Below, in pieces: positions 6,456 to 13,209 of a DNA stretch of 23,338 nucleotides. Numbering within the stretch: position 1 is the stretch's first letter; each line of letters opens with the position of its first letter. The stretch comes from Clostridiales bacterium (GTDB lineage: Bacteria; Bacillota; Clostridia; Oscillospirales; Butyricicoccaceae), in the NCBI GenBank assembly GCA_004555915.1, contig SFJM01000029.1, positions 1 to 23,338 on the forward strand, read 5' to 3'. Made by a program: the position numbers and the translations under genes. The notes beneath the pieces are model-generated. The model saw only the letters and a list, made by a program, of their open reading frames with translations, did no database searches and had not been told where the DNA came from.

Positions 6456-7439
6456 ATGAATCTAAAGGGGAAAAATTTTCTCAAGCTGCTGGATTTCACA
6501 CCGGAAGAAATTGAAGGTCTGATTGATCTTGCAGCTGACCTCAAGGCAAAGAAAAAGGCAGGTATTGCACATGATACCCTGCGCGGAAAAAATATTGTAC
6601 TGATTTTTGAAAAGACCAGCACCCGTACCCGCTGCAGCTTTGAAGTGGCAGCACATGATCTGGGCATGCAGGTCACCTATCTGGATCCGTCCGGTTCCCA
6701 GATCGGCAAGAAGGAAAGCATTGCGGATACTGCACGTGTCCTGGGACGTATGTTTGACGGCATTGAATACCGTGGCTTCGGACAGGAAATTGTAGAGGAC
6801 CTGGCAAAGCATGCCGGTGTACCGGTATGGAATGGCCTGACCAATGAATTCCATCCCACACAGATCCTTGCGGACTTCCTTACCATCCGGGAGCATTTCG
6901 GCAAGCTCAAGGGTGTCCATCTGGTTTATCTGGGCGATGCACGGTATAATATGGGCAATTCCCTGATGGTTGGCTGTGCCAAGATGGGCATGCATTTCAC
7001 CGCAGCAGCACCAAAGGAATATTTCCCGGATCCGGAGCTGATCGCACAGTGCGAAGCCATTGCAGCAGAAACCGGTGCAACACTGGAATTCTGCGAGGAC
7101 CCGATGGAAGCAACCAAGGGCGCAGATGTGCTGTATACCGATGTATGGGTATCCATGGGCGAACCGATGGAGGTTTGGAAGGAACGCATTGACGCACTGG
7201 CTCCGTATCAGGTCAACCAGAAGCTGATGGACAATGCAGGCGAGCACGCTGTATTTATGCATTGCCTGCCGGCATTTCATGACCATAAGACCACCATTGG
7301 CAAGGAAATGGGTGAAAAGTTTGACCGTGATGCCATGGAGGTAACTGACGAGGTATTTGAAGGCCCGCAGTCGATTGTCTTTGACGAGGCGGAAAACCGG
7401 ATGCATACCATTAAGGCTGTCATGGCGGCAACCCTGTAA
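6456..7439 (+). CDS. argF: Ornithine carbamoyltransferase
   Basis: The 327-residue enzyme transfers the carbamoyl group from carbamoyl phosphate to ornithine, making citrulline and phosphate in the cytoplasm. Diagnostic motifs are FEKTSTRTRCSFEVAAHDLG (carbamoyl-phosphate loop), NEFHPTQILADF (HPTQ), and the ornithine-side HCLPAFHD. ATG 6456 is preceded by AGGAGG (6441-6446); a longer frame from 6348 would include the promoter and is rejected. Length is normal. No arginine deiminase, carbamate kinase or other arg gene is in the window, so a biosynthetic and a catabolic (arcB-type) role cannot be told apart. It has its own promoter and a strong terminator. Confidence 0.95.
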   Translation: MNLKGKNFLKLLDFTPEEIEGLIDLAADLKAKKKAGIAHDTLRGKNIVLIFEKTSTRTRCSFEVAAHDLGMQVTYLDPSGSQIGKKESIADTARVLGRMFDGIEYRGFGQEIVEDLAKHAGVPVWNGLTNEFHPTQILADFLTIREHFGKLKGVHLVYLGDARYNMGNSLMVGCAKMGMHFTAAAPKEYFPDPELIAQCEAIAAETGATLEFCEDPMEATKGADVLYTDVWVSMGEPMEVWKERIDALAPYQVNQKLMDNAGEHAVFMHCLPAFHDHKTTIGKEMGEKFDRDAMEVTDEVFEGPQSIVFDEAENRMHTIKAVMAATL

Positions 7440-7463
7440 GCCTTTTATAACAGAAAAAAACAA

Positions 7464-7499
7464 TCTCCCGTCTGCGGCAACACAGGCGGGAGACTTTTT
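7464..7499. terminator. Bidirectional terminator between argF and the VanW gene
   Basis: An 11-bp stem (7464-7474 with 7483-7493, arms TCTCCCGTCTG and CAGGCGGGAGA, one G-T pair) has T-runs on both sides when read from either strand. It serves the convergent argF (plus) and VanW (minus) genes. Confidence 0.9.
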
Positions 7500-7506
7500 T
7501 TACTCT

Positions 7507-8331
7507 TTACGAAATATGAATCGGATGCAGATGGCTGGTATCATACATGACTTTCGCATGATTGCGGCGAATCAGCTGCTTTTTGATACAATTGCCAGTA
7601 CGCGGGTCAATGATCCGGCGATAGACCTCGCCGCAGCGATAAACCACGCCGCGATGCTCTTCAAAATGCTCATTTTCTGCAACAATATGATAGGTATACT
7701 TCTGCGGTTTTGTGGCGCGCAGTTCCCCGCACAGATATGCGGGCGTGGTGTATACAATCAACTGATAGGTGGTATCGGTGGGATTATAAAACCGATAATC
7801 CAAATAATTATACACAATGGAGGTACCGGTGCCAAAGGGAATCTGCCGGTTAAAATCCGGAAATAAATCCATCCCATCATGATGGTGATGCTCCACGATT
7901 TTCAGCGGTGTATGCAGAATCATCCAGTGAATCAGATTGGTAAACTGGCACATGCCGCCGCCGGTACCGGCTTTCGGCTGGCCATTGGAAATCGCAAGCC
8001 CCTCCAGATAGCCCTTTCTGGCACTCAGCGAGCCGACCAGATGCCAGAAGGAAAAGGTTTCTCCAGGACGGATTAAAATACCGGTTACTTTGGGTGCGGC
8101 AAGCGATAAATTGACGGCCTTGTTTTCCTGTAAATCCATATGTACATTTCCCAGACGGCGGCGGATTAAGGATTTATGCCGGTAGATGACAACCGGCAGC
8201 GGCTTATCGGTTTTTTTGGAAGCAAAGACCTGCCGGCTGAATAAGTCCTTGATATGCCGCTGTAATCGGCATTTTTGTACGGAGATTTTGTAGGTTGTCG
8301 GTGAAATCTGACAAAATAATTTACGTCCCAT
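7507..8331 (-). CDS. VanW-family protein
   Basis: The 274-residue protein is a compact VanW protein. It starts MGRKLFCQISPTTYKISVQK, and the VanW domain includes IRPGETFSFWHLVGS, KGYLEGLAISNGQ and GTGGGMCQFTNLIHWMILHT, with a HHHHDGMD segment. VanW occurs in some glycopeptide-resistance clusters and widely as a stand-alone cell-surface family; its reaction is unknown, so resistance should not be inferred. No vanHAX-type genes are nearby. There is no signal peptide or peptidoglycan-binding domain, unlike the long VanW proteins. ATG 8329-8331 has an AAAGGGG site upstream. It converges on argF at a shared terminator. Confidence 0.9.
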   Translation of the reverse strand: MGRKLFCQISPTTYKISVQKCRLQRHIKDLFSRQVFASKKTDKPLPVVIYRHKSLIRRRLGNVHMDLQENKAVNLSLAAPKVTGILIRPGETFSFWHLVGSLSARKGYLEGLAISNGQPKAGTGGGMCQFTNLIHWMILHTPLKIVEHHHHDGMDLFPDFNRQIPFGTGTSIVYNYLDYRFYNPTDTTYQLIVYTTPAYLCGELRATKPQKYTYHIVAENEHFEEHRGVVYRCGEVYRRIIDPRTGNCIKKQLIRRNHAKVMYDTSHLHPIHIS

Positions 8332-8535
8332 CGTTGTACCCCTTTCCCGGGCATTGCTGCCCTGTAAGTATCAGTATAGCACCATGCTATGGAAAAAGGT
8401 AGGAACAGGTTGGTAAAGTATCAGCAACAGAATGACAACAAAGGAGAACGGAATGGTAACAAGGGAGGAGGTAAGGACAGCGTGAATCTGTTGTATCAAC
8501 CGTATCTCTGTGCAGAACCGGAAGTTAAGCTGTTA

Positions 8536-8586
8536 CTCCCTCCGTCATTTGCTGACGCAAATGACACCTCCCTCCTCTGAGGGAGG
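8536..8586. repeat. Double-hairpin REP-like palindromic element
   Basis: Two perfect hairpins stand side by side: GTCATTTGC/GCAAATGAC (8544-8552 with 8557-8565, loop TGAC) and CCTCCCTC/GAGGGAGG (8567-8574 with 8579-8586, loop CTCT). An upstream CTCCCTCC (8536-8543) can also pair with the last arm. This resembles the short interspersed palindromes common between genes in gut Clostridia genomes. There is no T-run, so it is not a simple terminator. Confidence 0.6.
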
Positions 8587-8671
8587 CTTTGGAGCTGGAC
8601 CGTTTCATTGCAATCTCAGCCAGTAAAACTGCCGGTACGGCATAGGAATCTCTGTCCTCTATGTTCCTGTT

Positions 8672-8750
8672 CGGCGTTGCATATTGGTTTATTCCAACCA
8701 TGGAACGTGGTACTGTAGCATTATAGGAATAAACCACGGAATGCAAGCCG
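8672..8750. repeat. Long imperfect inverted repeat (MITE-like or structured RNA)
   Basis: Arms of about 24 bases (8672-8695 and 8726-8750) match imperfectly: both outer ends read CGGC...TTGCAT and both inner ends GGTTTATTCC when compared in the same orientation. They enclose a 30-base loop. More hairpins follow: GGCTGC/GCAGCC (8837-8842 with 8848-8853) and AGAGACTC/GAGTCTCT (8901-8908 with 8915-8922). The gene-free stretch 8332-8963 holds no believable ORF. Confidence 0.5.
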
Positions 8751-8963
8751 AACTGCGGAAAACGCGACGGAAACAGGTCTGTGGTAATGCACCTGAGCAA
8801 GCCGCGGTGATAATGGGGGATTCCAAAGGGGTCGCGGGCTGCTGAATGCAGCCGAGCGCAGCGAGAGCGAGGCCCCGTCCTAACTGAGCATGAGGGCGGG
8901 AGAGACTCGCCGTTGAGTCTCTTCCTTAGGCTGTTGTCTTTACCGCAGATTAAATACCCGTGC

Positions 8964-10763
8964 TCATTCCTCCATCAGCTGTTCCATTTCCGTAATCAGC
9001 TCATCAAACAGCTTGAGCGCTTCCGTAATCGGCTGGGTGGTTGCCATATCCACACCTGCACCACGGAGCAGGGTAATCGGGTCCGCCGAGCAGCCGCCGG
9101 ACAGGAAATTGATATAGTCCTTTACTGCCGGTTCGCCTTCCCTGAGAATACGGCGGGACAGGGCAATGGCAGCAGAATAACCGGTTGCATACTGATACAC
9201 ATAATAATCATAGTAGAAATGGGGAATGCGTGCCCATTCCAGATCAATTTCTTTATCAATGACAATGCCATCACCAAAATACTGCACATTCAGCTCATGA
9301 TACAGGGTGTTGAGGGCATCTGCCGTCAGACTTTCTCCACGCTCATTGCGCCGATTGATTTCCAGCTCAAATTCCGCAAACATGGTCTGACGATACAGCG
9401 TGGTGCGGAACTGCTCCAGAAAATAGTTGATGAGATATGCCCGGCGGCGTTTGTCTGTGGTATTCGCCAGCAGATATTCCATCAGCAGCGCTTCATTGCA
9501 GGTGGATGCAACCTCGGCAACAAAAATACTGTAATTGGCATAGGTTGCCGGCTGATGCTTGTTGGACAGATACGAATGGATGGCATGACCCATTTCATGC
9601 GCCAGTGTAAACATACTATCCAGCGTGCCGGAATAATTCAACAGTACATAAGGATGCTTCCGCAAACCGGCAGAATAGGCACCGGAGCATTTGCCGACAT
9701 TTTCATAGACATCAATCCAGCGATTGTCAAAGCCTTCCTGCAGGATTGCACGGTAGCCATCACCCATGGGTGCCAATGCCTGATAAACCGTCTCTTTCGC
9801 TTCTTCAAACGGAATGCTGACATCTACATCCCCTACAATCGGCGTATACAGATCATACATATGCAGCTCATCCAGCTTTAACAGCTTTTTCCGCAATTCC
9901 ACATACCGGTACATAGGCGCCATGTTCTGATGCACTGCATCAATCAGATTGGTATACACTTCGGTCGGCACATAATTGCCATCCAGCGAAGCCTGTAAGG
10001 TGGATTCGTATTTCCGGGCATCCGCACGGAATTTCAGCTGTTTCACCTGTGCGGAAAGAATCGCCGCTGCCGTATTGCGGAACTGTCCATACACACCGTA
10101 CAGGGATTCAAAGGCGGATTTGCGCAGCGTGCGGTCCTGGCTGTGCATCAGCGGAATATAGGTGCCATGGGTCACGGCATGTTCCTTGCCATCCTGATCT
10201 ACCGCATTCGGGAATTTCAGGTCGGCATCCGCAAACACAGAATAAATGCTGTCCGGCGCCTGGCTCATTTCACCTGCTGCTGCCAGCAGCTTTTCTTCCG
10301 CATCAGACAGAATATGTGCCCGCTTGGCACGGATACGGGTCAGATAAAGCCGATAAACCTCCAGCTCCGGCTGTTCCTGATAGAACCGCTCCAGCGTTTC
10401 CTCCGGGATTGCCAGCAGTTCCGGGGTTTCAAAGGAACCTGCTGCATCAACAGCTACCATCACATTCATTGCCTGGGATGCCATGCCCTGATACAGGGAA
10501 TTGGCAGTATCTTCATCACTCTTCCGCTGTGCATAGCCATACAGGGAATCAAATAAAATACCAATCTCATCCCCAAGCTTTAAAAATTCCAGCAGCGTTG
10601 CAGCACTTTCCGCCAGTCTGCCTTTATAGGCTGCCAGCTGCTGCGGGAATGTCCGTGCCTTCTCCAGATCTTTGTTCCAGAGCGCATCGGAAGCATATAC
10701 ATCTTCCAATGCCCAGGTGTATTTCGGGTCCGCTTCACTGCGGACAGGGATTTTCTTTTCCAT
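8964..10763 (-). CDS. pepF: Oligoendopeptidase F (M3 metallopeptidase)
   Basis: The 599-residue protein has the usual PepF length and architecture: an N-terminal oligoendopeptidase F domain (about 110-180) and an M3 catalytic domain. The zinc site is HEMGH at 389-393 (LAHEMGHAIHSY), with the third ligand in FVAEVASTCNEALL downstream. The C-terminal HFYYDYYVYQYATGYSAA is typical of PepF. It is a cytoplasmic zinc enzyme that cleaves short oligopeptides. ATG 10761-10763 is preceded by AGGAGG. glyS lies upstream on the same strand, but a strong terminator (10893-10924) separates them, so pepF is probably transcribed alone. A tentative -10 TATACT lies near 10816-10821. Confidence 0.95.
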   Translation of the reverse strand: MEKKIPVRSEADPKYTWALEDVYASDALWNKDLEKARTFPQQLAAYKGRLAESAATLLEFLKLGDEIGILFDSLYGYAQRKSDEDTANSLYQGMASQAMNVMVAVDAAGSFETPELLAIPEETLERFYQEQPELEVYRLYLTRIRAKRAHILSDAEEKLLAAAGEMSQAPDSIYSVFADADLKFPNAVDQDGKEHAVTHGTYIPLMHSQDRTLRKSAFESLYGVYGQFRNTAAAILSAQVKQLKFRADARKYESTLQASLDGNYVPTEVYTNLIDAVHQNMAPMYRYVELRKKLLKLDELHMYDLYTPIVGDVDVSIPFEEAKETVYQALAPMGDGYRAILQEGFDNRWIDVYENVGKCSGAYSAGLRKHPYVLLNYSGTLDSMFTLAHEMGHAIHSYLSNKHQPATYANYSIFVAEVASTCNEALLMEYLLANTTDKRRRAYLINYFLEQFRTTLYRQTMFAEFELEINRRNERGESLTADALNTLYHELNVQYFGDGIVIDKEIDLEWARIPHFYYDYYVYQYATGYSAAIALSRRILREGEPAVKDYINFLSGGCSADPITLLRGAGVDMATTQPITEALKLFDELITEMEQLMEE

Positions 10764-10892
10764 ATGACAGAAACCTCCTGTGGACTAATATTCAATATGC
10801 TATTAGTATAGCATGATTGCCTGAAATTTTACAGAAAAAACCAAGCTCTATCAAATATGTATTCGCTATTTGCAAACCATCTGCGTATAACG

Positions 10893-10924
10893 AAAAAATG
10901 CCTCCCTCAAACAAGAGGGAGGCA
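10893..10924 (-). terminator. glyS terminator
   Basis: A 10-bp perfect stem TGCCTCCCTC/GAGGGAGGCA (10899-10908 with 10915-10924, 6-base loop) is followed on the minus strand by six T residues (10893-10898). Confidence 0.92.
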
Positions 10925-10973
10925 CTTGCATCATACGATGTTATTCACCTGAAATATGCATCAGCAAACAGGA

Positions 10974-12365
10974 TTAAAACTCACACTTCTTCTCGATGTA
11001 ATCCTTTACTTCCGCAATCGGCAGACGAACCTGTTCCATGGTATCGCGGTCGCGGATGGTCACACAGCCGTCATTTTCGGTCTCGAAGTCAACGGTGATG
11101 CAAAGCGGGGTGCCGATTTCATCCTCACGGCGGTAACGCTTGCCGATGGAACCAGCTTCATCATAATCAATCATGAAGTGCTTGGACAGCTCTTCATATA
11201 CCGGCATAGCCTGGTCATGCAGCTTCTTGGACAGCGGCAGGACAGCAGCCTTGTACGGAGCCAGAGCCGGATGCAGACGCATTACCACACGTACATCATC
11301 CTTGCCCTTCTTATCCTGGCCGACAACTTCTTCATCGTATGCATCGCACAGGAATGCCAGTGCAACACGGTCAGCACCCAGGGACGGCTCGATAACATAC
11401 GGAATGTACTTTTCGCCAGCTTCCTGATCGAAATATTCCATGGAAACACCGGAGGTGTTCTGATGCTGGGTCAGGTCAAAGTCGGTACGGTCCGCAATGC
11501 CCCACAGCTCGCCCCAACCGAACGGGAACAGGAATTCAATATCGGTGGTAGCATTGGAGTAATGGGACAGCTCTTCCTGCTCATGGTCACGCAGACGCAT
11601 GTTTTCTTCCTTGATGCCGAGGCTCAGCAGGAAGTTCTTGCAGACATCCTTCCAGTAAGCAAACCATTCCAGATCGGTACCCGGCTTGCAGAAGAATTCC
11701 AGCTCCATCTGCTCAAATTCACGGGTACGGAAGGTGAAGTTACCCGGGGTAATCTCATTACGGAAGGACTTACCAACCTGTGCAACACCGAACGGAATCT
11801 TACGGCGGGTGGTACGCTGTACGTTCTGGAAGTTAACAAAGATACCCTGTGCGGTTTCCGGACGCAGATACAGCTCATTTTTTGCGTTCTCGGTAACACC
11901 CTGGAAGGTCTTGAACATCAGGTTAAACTGACGGATATCCGTAAAGTTATGGCCGCCGCAATCCGGGCAGGCAATCTGGTGCTCATCAATATATTCCTTC
12001 ATCTGCTGGTTGGTCCAGCCTGCCGGATTTTCGCCGGTAGCATCTTCAATCAGCTGGTCAGCACGATGACGGGTGTGGCAGTCCTTGCAGTCCATCAGCG
12101 GGTCAGAGAAGCCGCCTACATGGCCGGAAGCAACCCAGGTCATCGGGTTCATCAGGATAGCGGAATCCAGACCGACATTATAGGGGGATTCCTGTACAAA
12201 CTTCTTTCTCCAGGCATTCTTGACGTTATTCTTGAACTCTACACCAAGCGGGCCGTAATCCCAGGTGTTAGCAAGACCGCCGTAGATTTCGGAGCCGCTG
12301 TAAACAAAGCCGCGGCCTTTACACAGGGCAACGATTTTGTCCATTGTCTTTTCGGTGTTTTTCAT
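10974..12365 (-). CDS. glyS: Glycyl-tRNA synthetase, single-chain type
   Basis: The 463-residue class II synthetase attaches glycine to tRNA-Gly. It is the homodimeric type of Firmicutes and Actinobacteria, not the alpha2-beta2 enzyme. Features include GRGFVYSGSEIYGGLANTWD (motif 1 region), a zinc-binding insertion (CKDCHTRHRADQ and CPDCGG), motif 2 around SFRNEITPGNFTFRTREFEQ, motif 3 (EPSLGADRVALAFL), and a C-terminal anticodon-binding domain ending DYIEKKCEF. ATG 12363-12365 is chosen because AAGGAG (12375-12380) precedes it at 9 bases; an in-frame upstream ATG at 12383 would include that site. Its promoter overlaps that of tRNA-Pro. No T-box leader is visible in the short 5' region. Confidence 0.95.
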   Translation of the reverse strand: MKNTEKTMDKIVALCKGRGFVYSGSEIYGGLANTWDYGPLGVEFKNNVKNAWRKKFVQESPYNVGLDSAILMNPMTWVASGHVGGFSDPLMDCKDCHTRHRADQLIEDATGENPAGWTNQQMKEYIDEHQIACPDCGGHNFTDIRQFNLMFKTFQGVTENAKNELYLRPETAQGIFVNFQNVQRTTRRKIPFGVAQVGKSFRNEITPGNFTFRTREFEQMELEFFCKPGTDLEWFAYWKDVCKNFLLSLGIKEENMRLRDHEQEELSHYSNATTDIEFLFPFGWGELWGIADRTDFDLTQHQNTSGVSMEYFDQEAGEKYIPYVIEPSLGADRVALAFLCDAYDEEVVGQDKKGKDDVRVVMRLHPALAPYKAAVLPLSKKLHDQAMPVYEELSKHFMIDYDEAGSIGKRYRREDEIGTPLCITVDFETENDGCVTIRDRDTMEQVRLPIAEVKDYIEKKCEF

Positions 12366-12426
12366 TTTTAAAATCTCCTTCATGGCGCATATGGCTTATG
12401 CACGTGAAATTTAGTCACAAAAATTC

Positions 12427-12455
12427 TTGACTATGCTCCTATTATAGCGTATAAT
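12427..12455 (+). promoter_or_regulatory. tRNA-Pro promoter, interleaved with the glyS promoter
   Basis: TTGACT (12427-12432), 17-base spacer, TATAAT (12450-12455). The glyS -10 lies inside this spacer. Confidence 0.85.
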
Positions 12456-12468
12456 AAACAAATGTCAA
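12441..12468 (-). promoter_or_regulatory. glyS promoter, interleaved with the tRNA-Pro promoter
   Basis: On the minus strand TTGACA (12463-12468), 16-base spacer, TATAAT (12441-12446). The tRNA-Pro -10 lies inside this spacer, so both polymerases cannot occupy the DNA at once. Confidence 0.85.
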
Positions 12469-12510
12469 GGCGTTTCGGACTGCCCTGAAACAATACCAAA
12501 AAGAGACTAT

Positions 12511-12586
12511 CCGGGTGTAGCGCAGATGGTAGCGCGCCTGCTTTGGGAGCAGGATGCCGCAGGTTCAAATCCTGTCACTCGGACCA
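12511..12586 (+). tRNA. tRNA-Pro (TGG anticodon)
   Basis: A 76-nt cloverleaf starts CCGGGTG, pairing with CACTCGG of the acceptor strand. The anticodon stem-loop is CCTGC-TTTGGGA-GCAGG with anticodon TGG, the T-arm contains GGTTCAAATCC, and the 3' CCA is encoded (12584-12586). It has its own promoter and a terminator immediately downstream. Confidence 0.95.
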
Positions 12587-12587
12587 C

Positions 12588-12626
12588 GTCGCTGCGGACG
12601 ACATATCGTTCGCAGCGACTTTTTTT
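12588..12626 (+). terminator. tRNA-Pro terminator
   Basis: GTCGCTGCG/CGCAGCGAC (12588-12596 with 12611-12619) extends by ACGA/TCGT across one mismatch and is followed by seven T residues (12620-12626). Confidence 0.92.
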
Positions 12627-12667
12627 ATAAAAAAGCCACTGCTCGCTCATTCTGTCGCAGCTCCTTT

Positions 12668-12702
12668 CCAAATCCCAACCGCTTCGCTGGGTCGGGATTT
12701 GG
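12668..12702. repeat. Inverted repeat CCAAATCCC/GGGATTTGG
   Basis: A perfect 9-bp inverted repeat (12668-12676 with 12694-12702) lies between the tRNA-Pro terminator and the antitoxin promoter. There is no T-run. Function unknown. Confidence 0.45.
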
Positions 12703-12722
12703 TTCTGGTGCGGTGGGTTAGC

Positions 12723-12751
12723 TTGACATTCTTTGGCCTGCGTGATATGCT
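12723..12751 (+). promoter_or_regulatory. Promoter of the putative antitoxin RNA
   Basis: TTGACA (12723-12728), 17-base spacer, TATGCT (12746-12751). It points toward the 3' end of the toxin gene, as expected for a convergent antisense RNA. Confidence 0.7.
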
Positions 12752-12757
12752 GAATAT

Positions 12758-12855
12758 AACAGGAGAGACATACCGACGATAGACGGTGCGTCCCTCACAG
12801 GTTAGTCAAAGAAATGATCGCCGTGTGTGGAAGCTGGGCGGTCATTTTCTTTTGC
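12758..12855 (+). ncRNA. Putative antisense antitoxin RNA
   Basis: Transcription from the 12723 promoter would begin near 12758 and end at the hairpin 12808-12822/12837-12852, which is followed by TTTTCTTTTG within its last arm. This gives an RNA of about 95 nt with no good ORF. Its 3' part is complementary to the last codons and 3' UTR of the toxin gene on the other strand. This is the geometry of TxpA/RatA-type type I systems. The ends are inferred from promoter and hairpin positions only. Confidence 0.5.
12808..12852. terminator. Shared terminator hairpin at the toxin/antitoxin overlap
   Basis: Left arm AAAGAAATGATCGCC (12808-12822) pairs with the right arm at 12837-12852 with one bulge and one G-T pair. 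T-rich sequence follows in both directions, and the right arm overlaps the toxin stop codon (12842-12844). It can end both the plus-strand RNA and the minus-strand toxin mRNA. Confidence 0.7.
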
Positions 12856-12946
12856 CAAAAAACAAGGCAATCAATGTAATCATCATAGAACCGAATGTAA
12901 ACAGCGTCATAAGAAGCTGGAACAGGTCAGAATATGTTACATACAT
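12842..12946 (-). CDS. Holin-like type I toxin, 34 residues
   Basis: The predicted peptide begins MYVTYSDLFQLLMTLFTFGS, continues with a hydrophobic helix (MMITLIALFF) and ends GKRK. A short N-terminal segment with TYSDLF, one membrane helix and a basic tail is the layout of the putative holin-like toxin family (Hol_Tox, related to TxpA/BsrG toxins), which damages the membrane when overproduced. The ATG at 12944-12946 has a very strong AGGAGGGAGG site. Just upstream in the mRNA, TCCCTC (complement of 12971-12976) can pair with GAGGGA in that site (complement of 12957-12962), which would mask it. Promoter: 13065-13093; convergent antisense RNA: 12758-12855. Confidence 0.7.
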   Translation of the reverse strand: MYVTYSDLFQLLMTLFTFGSMMITLIALFFGKRK

Positions 12947-13064
12947 GATATCGCCCTCCCTCCTGAAAGAGAGGGACGAAAAAGAAAAATAGTTTCACCC
13001 TCTCTGTAATAGATCGGGAGGAACACAAACCGCCTACCGCTTTTCGTGGTATGCCTCTGGTGAT

Positions 13065-13093
13065 AGAATAACAGAACCGGTGCGAGAGGTCAA
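13065..13093 (-). promoter_or_regulatory. Toxin promoter
   Basis: On the minus strand TTGACC (13088-13093), 17-base spacer, TATTCT (13065-13070). This gives a 5' UTR of roughly 110 bases before the toxin ATG, long enough for regulatory folding. Confidence 0.7.
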
Positions 13094-13113
13094 GTGAGCA
13101 GATACATCTGGCT

Positions 13114-13149
13114 GTGGAAAACAGATGTAAAGTGGAAAACAGATGCAAA
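13114..13149. repeat. Tandem 18-bp direct repeat
   Basis: Two adjacent 18-bp copies (13114-13131 and 13132-13149, unit GTGGAAAACAGATGYAAA) differ at one base. They lie just upstream of the toxin promoter. Confidence 0.8.
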
Positions 13150-13157
13150 ACAGAAAC

Positions 13158-13186
13158 CCCTGATCCGATGCGGAATCAGGGATTTT
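13158..13186. terminator. Hairpin after the GIY-YIG/ArsC-like gene
   Basis: CCCTGATCC pairs with GGaATCAGGG (13158-13166 with 13172-13181). T-rich sequence follows on both strands, strongest on the plus strand (TTTTT). It lies 24 bases past the stop of the minus-strand gene ending at 13210. Confidence 0.65.
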
Positions 13187-13209
13187 TCTGGTTTGGCAGA
13201 AACTTTCTA

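Noticed and set aside
7507..8331. VanW gene as evidence of vancomycin resistance
   Set aside because: VanW proteins are widespread outside resistance clusters, and no vanH, vanA/B, vanX, vanR or vanS genes are present.
8525..8800. 91-codon minus-strand frame in the repeat-rich intergenic region
   Set aside because: It runs through palindromic repeats, lacks a ribosome binding site, and its composition follows the hairpins, so it is unlikely to be coding.
10956..12371. 471-codon open frame on the plus strand
   Set aside because: Shadow of glyS, which carries all synthetase motifs on the minus strand; no ribosome binding site.
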